Position numbers and translations under genes: made by a program. The notes under the pieces are model-generated. The model was not told the DNA's origin. It saw only the letters and a list, made by a program, of their open reading frames with translations, and searched no databases. Positions 60,720 through 64,000 of a DNA stretch of 64,000 bases are shown in pieces (positions within the stretch are counted from its first letter, which is position 1; every line of letters starts with the position of its first letter). The DNA is from Ferrimonas sp048263965 (lineage in GTDB: Bacteria > Pseudomonadota > Gammaproteobacteria > Enterobacterales > Shewanellaceae). The stretch spans positions 114,037 to 178,036 of the forward strand of contig NZ_JBLXDO010000005.1 of the NCBI RefSeq assembly GCF_048263965.1, in the 5' to 3' direction.

Positions 60720-61136
60720 TCAGACGTACCGCTTCATCAGAAAGAACCGATCCGGACTGGGCGGCACACCGTTCACCTGACCAACCACCTCAAACCCCAG
60801 CTTCTGATAAAACTCCGGCGCCTGGAACTTCAGCGTATCCACCTGGGCAGCAATACAGCCCCGACGCCGCGCTTCCTCTTCCGCCTTCGCCATCAGTGTC
60901 CGGCCCAGGCCAGAGCCTCGCGCCGCTTCCGACACCCAGAGTACTTCGATGAGAAACTGCCGGTAGATGGTCCGCCCGGCAACGCCGCCAACCACCTGCC
61001 CCTGCTCATCCCTGGCGCTGACCAACAAAGGTTCGGAGGCCTCCTCTCCCATATGCTGGGCATTGTACTGGCGCACGCCCTCCACCAGGGCATCAAACAG
61101 CTCGGCATTGTGTTCACAGGTCACGTCGATGTTCAT
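60720..61136 (-). CDS. GNAT-family N-acetyltransferase
   Basis: A 138-residue acetyltransferase starting MNIDVTCEHNAELFDALV. The acetyl-CoA loop is in AARGSGLGRTLMAKAEEEAR and the C-terminal part has APEFYQKLGFEVVG. It resembles the YkkB/YpeA-like small GNATs with Gly-rich VVGGVAGRT strand. GGAGG lies twelve bases before the ATG, somewhat far. The substrate is unknown. Confidence 0.83.
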   Translation of the reverse strand: MNIDVTCEHNAELFDALVEGVRQYNAQHMGEEASEPLLVSARDEQGQVVGGVAGRTIYRQFLIEVLWVSEAARGSGLGRTLMAKAEEEARRRGCIAAQVDTLKFQAPEFYQKLGFEVVGQVNGVPPSPDRFFLMKRYV

Positions 61137-61152
61137 TGCGCTTATCTGCCTC

Positions 61153-61902
61153 CTAAAAACCAAAGCCCGCACTGTTGGAGGAAAAGTGGGTAATGCCCTC
61201 CCCCAGGTTCTGCGTTTTAGCATCGACCAGCCTCACCTTCAGCAGGTGCTGCCCTTCACTCAGTTTGGGCTTCTTGAACTGAGCAATCACCATAGGCATG
61301 AAACAACCATTGGGCGTATCCATCTCCTTGGGGAAGCTCTTACAGTTATTCAGCTTCTCATAGGCCCAGTTGTAACTCAGCAATTCGACTGGTTTGCCGT
61401 CCACAAAACCGCGTATCGAACTGCTGTCTATTTCAGGGGTAATGTCGATCACTGCAGCCTGTTCGCCATTTATCTCTTTCATGCTGAACTTCGGCGTAAC
61501 CAGGCTCATGGGTCTGAACGAAGCAAACATCGAGTTTGAGCCGCCATTGGAGGACCAGGTCGACAGACTGAACACCTCAAGGGTATCGAACGCGGCATCG
61601 ATGACCTGAGACTCAATGAGATTCAGGTTCCAACCCCAGAACTCCAGCGCTGTCTTGGCGTATTTCTCCTCATCACAGACGTACATGGAGTTGTAAAAAC
61701 CTGCGGGAATACGCGCTTCATAGCGCCCTTGGCTGTCACAGCGAGCATGGATGGAGTCATCACTAATCCAGCGGCTCTTATTGAAATAGACATCGCATTT
61801 ACTGACCGGCTCACCTAACTTATCGGTCACCTGCCCTTGAATCACGATCTCCGCACAACAGATACCGGGCAACATAAGCCCGGCCAACACCATTCCCTTC
61901 AT
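61153..61902 (-). CDS. Secreted hypothetical protein with an Ig-like N-terminal part
   Basis: A 249-residue exported protein with signal peptide MKGMVLAGLMLPGICCA. The first part, IQGQVTDKLGEPVSKCDVYF to YEARIPAGFYNSMYV, looks like a carboxypeptidase-regulatory-like beta-sandwich. The remainder has conserved-looking motifs but no family I recognise (SSSIRGFVDGKPVELLSYNW, then GQHLLKVRLVDA). GGAG lies seven bases before the ATG. It begins a run of small, more AT-rich minus-strand genes. Confidence 0.6.
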   Translation of the reverse strand: MKGMVLAGLMLPGICCAEIVIQGQVTDKLGEPVSKCDVYFNKSRWISDDSIHARCDSQGRYEARIPAGFYNSMYVCDEEKYAKTALEFWGWNLNLIESQVIDAAFDTLEVFSLSTWSSNGGSNSMFASFRPMSLVTPKFSMKEINGEQAAVIDITPEIDSSSIRGFVDGKPVELLSYNWAYEKLNNCKSFPKEMDTPNGCFMPMVIAQFKKPKLSEGQHLLKVRLVDAKTQNLGEGITHFSSNSAGFGF

Positions 61903-62045
61903 TCCTTTGCTCCAATGGTTGGGCTCCGCGCGAAAGCTACAAGACTGTTCGATGACCAGCTACAACTCTTCCCTGTCTAACGAGAGCCAATGAGAAATAC
62001 CGCTTTAAAAATATGATGTGTTACTGCTTCAGGCTGAGGCTCGCA

Positions 62046-62435
62046 CTAATGGCCTATTGCCTTCAGAAAACGCGCCTTCTCTTTCGGGGAGACCATGATC
62101 GTTTGACCAGATCCATAGCTAATCTCCAATCTATCTAAGGACAGCGCCGGGCTCGACACCGGACTGCGTGTCTCGCGCACTGATCGGATCGACACGATAT
62201 CAATCTGCCAGGAAAACGGCCCAGCCTGTACACGAAGCATTTCATCGCTGACCACATACTTGGTTGAAACCAGCAACCAGGCAAGCATCCCTGCAGTGAT
62301 GATCAACACACAGGCCGTCACCCACCCGGCATCGATCCGCACCGCTTCAACAGCGCCATACAGACTGCCCGCTATGCCTAACAGTAAGACCACCAACAGC
62401 CAGGTATCGATTTTCGAACGAAACGTCATATCCAT
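62046..62435 (-). CDS. Membrane protein with bacterial PH-like (DUF1200-type) domain
   Basis: A 129-residue protein with two N-terminal membrane helices (about 11-30 and 37-55) and a C-terminal PH-like domain: TKYVVSDEMLRVQAGPFSW, IDIVSIRSVRETRSP, SYGSGQTIMVSPKEKARFL. This is the bPH_6/DUF1200 layout. GGGAGAGG precedes the ATG. The role of such proteins is not known; they may sense envelope state. Confidence 0.78.
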   Translation of the reverse strand: MDMTFRSKIDTWLLVVLLLGIAGSLYGAVEAVRIDAGWVTACVLIITAGMLAWLLVSTKYVVSDEMLRVQAGPFSWQIDIVSIRSVRETRSPVSSPALSLDRLEISYGSGQTIMVSPKEKARFLKAIGH

Positions 62436-62476
62436 ATGACCTCTCCCTTTTACTTACTGACATCGCCCTTTCGAGA

Positions 62477-62818
62477 CTAATGCTGCTCCTGCTTTCTCAT
62501 CAGGTTGATGTCTGTGACCAGTCGCCTGACTTCAATCAACTTAACTTCAGTGAGAATGACAGACATCAACGAAATAAAGCCCAAAGCTATTAAGGCCATA
62601 CTCATTTCGTTAATATATCCAAAAGCTCCGGTAAGTATAATTATTAGAGAGCCGATCCATATGCGGACTTCTCCGGAGTTAACTGTGAATTTCGCCAATG
62701 CGTAATCATAAGCGATAATCGCGCGGTTACACATAAAACCAAGTTTAACCATGACTTTACCATCTTTCATCTCAGCGTCGTATTCACGATCTCTAAGCAT
62801 TTCTAACACCTGTTCCAA
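62477..62818 (-). CDS. Small membrane protein of unknown function
   Basis: A 113-residue protein with two hydrophobic helices (about 53-72 and 74-93), a soluble N-terminal part with EMKDGKVMVKLGF and a charged tail ending KQEQH. It starts at a TTG with AGAGGTG before it, or at an ATG six codons later with AGGTG. Its DNA is visibly more AT-rich than the rest of the window. I do not recognise a family. Confidence 0.55.
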   Translation of the reverse strand: MEQVLEMLRDREYDAEMKDGKVMVKLGFMCNRAIIAYDYALAKFTVNSGEVRIWIGSLIIILTGAFGYINEMSMALIALGFISLMSVILTEVKLIEVRRLVTDINLMRKQEQH

Positions 62819-62875
62819 TCTACACCTCTATTTTAATAATGAGTCTTGTCCATGTTGTACGCCGCCTTCATGCTA

Positions 62876-63157
62876 TCAAGATTTGGACGTTCCCCCGGCG
62901 ACCACAGTTATTACGCCGATGACATAGCCAAAGTCGTACCACCCACCCTCATTGGGGTATGTGTAGATCTGGATGTCAGAAAACAAACTGGCTATAAAAG
63001 CGATAACAATGAAAAACCCCTGAGTTAGACCGGTAAAGAAACCCGGCAGCTCCCCTTCTTTCAGGGCAAATTGCTCGGCGCACCCCACCAATAACGTTAG
63101 AGTCAATCCAACCAGAAATGTGCATTTCACCAACTTGTTCATAGTTAGCTTTTTCAT
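62876..63157 (-). CDS. Small lipoprotein with two membrane helices
   Basis: A 93-residue protein with a lipoprotein signal (LTLLVGCAEQFA, lipobox LVGC) then ALKEGELPGFFTGLTQGF and two hydrophobic stretches around YPNEGGWYDFGYVIG. The CAEQFALKEGELPG ... GGWYDFG pattern recurs in a small conserved lipoprotein family of many gammaproteobacteria, from memory; its role is unknown. Two in-frame ATG codons are possible starts. Confidence 0.6.
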   Translation of the reverse strand: MKKLTMNKLVKCTFLVGLTLTLLVGCAEQFALKEGELPGFFTGLTQGFFIVIAFIASLFSDIQIYTYPNEGGWYDFGYVIGVITVVAGGTSKS

Positions 63158-63169
63158 CTGAATCAACAC

Positions 63170-63511
63170 TCAGTGGCTATCGTCTTCTGTCCAGGCATTT
63201 GCTTGGGTGGACAGTTCCGGGTAACGTCGATCACTCGTATAGAACATAGATGCGACGACAGAGAAGGCTGAAGCCGACATTAGCAGAAATTCGTAGAAGC
63301 CAGACACACCGAGTTCCGCGGTAAACCTTGGCAGGTTCATCACCCAGATTCCCAGGGCGACACAAATAATAAGCGGCATCCCATAAAACACGATTAACTT
63401 AGCTTTTGTTTTAGCCGATTTAAGGAGAGCAGTCTGTATCCTGCACATCACGTCGATGGCTGCAACGAATGAGACCATCGACATAGCGATAAAAATTATA
63501 AAGTCTGACAT
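63170..63511 (-). CDS. Small membrane protein of unknown function
   Basis: A 113-residue protein with three predicted helices (about 4-22, 39-57 and 70-88), basic SAKTKAK loop between the first two, and a hydrophilic tail. The ribosome site is weak. It lies 12 bases upstream of the lipoprotein gene, so the two are probably co-transcribed. I do not recognise a family. Confidence 0.55.
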   Translation of the reverse strand: MSDFIIFIAMSMVSFVAAIDVMCRIQTALLKSAKTKAKLIVFYGMPLIICVALGIWVMNLPRFTAELGVSGFYEFLLMSASAFSVVASMFYTSDRRYPELSTQANAWTEDDSH

Positions 63512-63536
63512 ACCTAAGTAGCCCTTCGATGTTCTC

Positions 63537-63809
63537 TCAAGATCCGAGCAAGGCCAAGGAGATCACTATGATAAAACAGAGAGCTATCATAACCTTACCG
63601 AGCGATTTCAAATCTGTCTTTTCACGCTGCCTTTGAGCCTGAAGAAGCATAACCTCTTCACTGGATTTTCCTGTGCAACTAGTGCACTCAAGATCCCCCT
63701 TACTATACGAGATCTTATAGCCGCATCTATTACAAATAAGATCAAAGTACTCGCCTTCCACCTTAGTACGGTTCCAGGCTGCCATAACTGTACGAAATAA
63801 AAACAACAT
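63537..63809 (-). CDS. Small zinc-ribbon membrane protein
   Basis: A 90-residue protein with a four-Cys ribbon, CNRCGYKISYSKGDLEC then TSC (C-x2-C and C-x2-C), a charged helix with RQREKTD and a C-terminal membrane helix (IALCFIIVISLALLGS). I use the ATG after AGGGG; the frame starts two codons earlier at a GTG. A DNA, RNA or zinc-binding role at the membrane is possible; no family recognised. Confidence 0.6.
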   Translation of the reverse strand: MLFLFRTVMAAWNRTKVEGEYFDLICNRCGYKISYSKGDLECTSCTGKSSEEVMLLQAQRQREKTDLKSLGKVMIALCFIIVISLALLGS

Positions 63810-63889
63810 CAACACCCCTAGCCGTTGTTTAGCGTCTTAACAAGGCAACTATTTGACGATACAGGTCTGCACAGACCAAAAGGTCCGCC

Positions 63890-64000
63890 TGTAGTGGTCA
63901 ACTAAATCCGGACACCTGTTTAGCCCGATTCTCGGCTTCCGCAGGCGGCACCCCATCATTGTGTTGGTGAGGGCGCTGCCAGTTGTAGTAGTCCATCAAG
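63890..64000. mobile_element. End of an IS3-family insertion sequence (cut by window edge)
   Basis: Starts with the terminal sequence TGTAGTGGTCAACTAAATCC, typical of one IS3 branch, and continues past the edge. The transposase C-terminus is encoded right inside it. Confidence 0.8.
63898..64000 (-). CDS. IS3-family transposase OrfB, C-terminal end (partial)
   Basis: Hand-translated from the window edge: MDYYNWQRPHQHNDG, VPPAEAENR and AKQVSGFS, then TGA. The YYNWxRPHQxNDGxPPA pattern is the C-terminal end of the integrase domain in IS3-group transposases. The stop lies within the terminal repeat, as is usual. Confidence 0.85.
   Translation of the reverse strand, partial: LMDYYNWQRPHQHNDGVPPAEAENRAKQVSGFS

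Noticed and set aside
63864..63877. Short palindrome GGTCTG-CA-CAGACC near the IS end
   Set aside because: Only six pairs, no T-tract and no promoter placement; could be chance.
1..64000. tRNA, rRNA, CRISPR array or prophage
   Set aside because: No cloverleaf, rRNA core, regular spaced repeats or phage structural genes were seen on reading both strands.

Overview
The window looks like chromosomal DNA of a marine gammaproteobacterium of the Ferrimonas/Shewanella type (order Alteromonadales). The pointers are the block smc-zipA-ligA next to divergent cysZ, cysK, ptsH-ptsI-crr, a DUF4212/SSS-symporter locus with its DUF294 and DnaQ-like partners, dapE, many signalling proteins, and a respiratory-type reductive dehalogenase. 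The genus is an inference from gene content, not from a marker gene. Most of the window is GC-rich and densely coding. No tRNA, rRNA or CRISPR array was seen.

Layout. 1-4.5 kb: a reductive dehalogenase locus on the minus strand (rdhA, membrane anchor rdhB, start of an FMN-binding rdhC-like gene), with a divergent outer-membrane MetA-family channel and a LysR regulator. A perfect 19-bp palindrome and an FNR-like site lie in the control region. 4.7-8.1 kb: an RhlE-type helicase, an AhpD-like protein and small secreted or unknown proteins. 8.4-15.1 kb: a hydroxyproline catabolic cluster around a divergent promoter. 4-Hydroxyproline epimerase, a DadA-like oxidase, a DapA-like deaminase and a semialdehyde dehydrogenase would take trans-4-hydroxy-L-proline to 2-oxoglutarate; a trans-3-hydroxyproline dehydratase and a GntR regulator complete it. 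15.3-28.7 kb: a FabH-like synthase, an LRAT-fold protein, a lipoprotein, the exonuclease/DUF294/symporter/DUF4212 locus, DsbA, a SIMPL protein, a SufR-like regulator, an HD-GYP phosphodiesterase and a DUF962 protein.

29-36.6 kb: ligA, zipA, smc and cysZ. A short MITE-like element sits between ligA and zipA, and its terminal repeat abuts the zipA stop codon. 36.7-44.5 kb: a CBM9/DUF5916 beta-barrel protein, acetyltransferases, a DMT transporter, and an RDD protein/two-receiver diguanylate cyclase/Crp-like regulator operon. 44.7-51.7 kb: cysK, two tandem chemoreceptor paralogues sharing identical DNA at the 3' end, and ptsH-ptsI-crr, in which Enzyme I has an altered phospho-histidine motif. 51.9-55.8 kb: two tandem alkaline phosphatases followed by a secreted protein with a histidine-rich tail. 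56-60.7 kb: an iron-type alcohol dehydrogenase under a probable TetR-type operator, an ArsC/Spx-like protein, dapE and an M15 peptidase in overlapping order. 60.7-64 kb: small, more AT-rich, mostly membrane-associated genes of unknown function, ending in the end of an IS3-family element cut by the window edge.

The most interesting parts are the dehalogenase locus with its possible dedicated outer-membrane channel and operator, the MITE at the zipA stop, the divergent Enzyme I, the paired proline-racemase-family enzymes around one operator, and a bulged inverted repeat behind the alcohol dehydrogenase gene.
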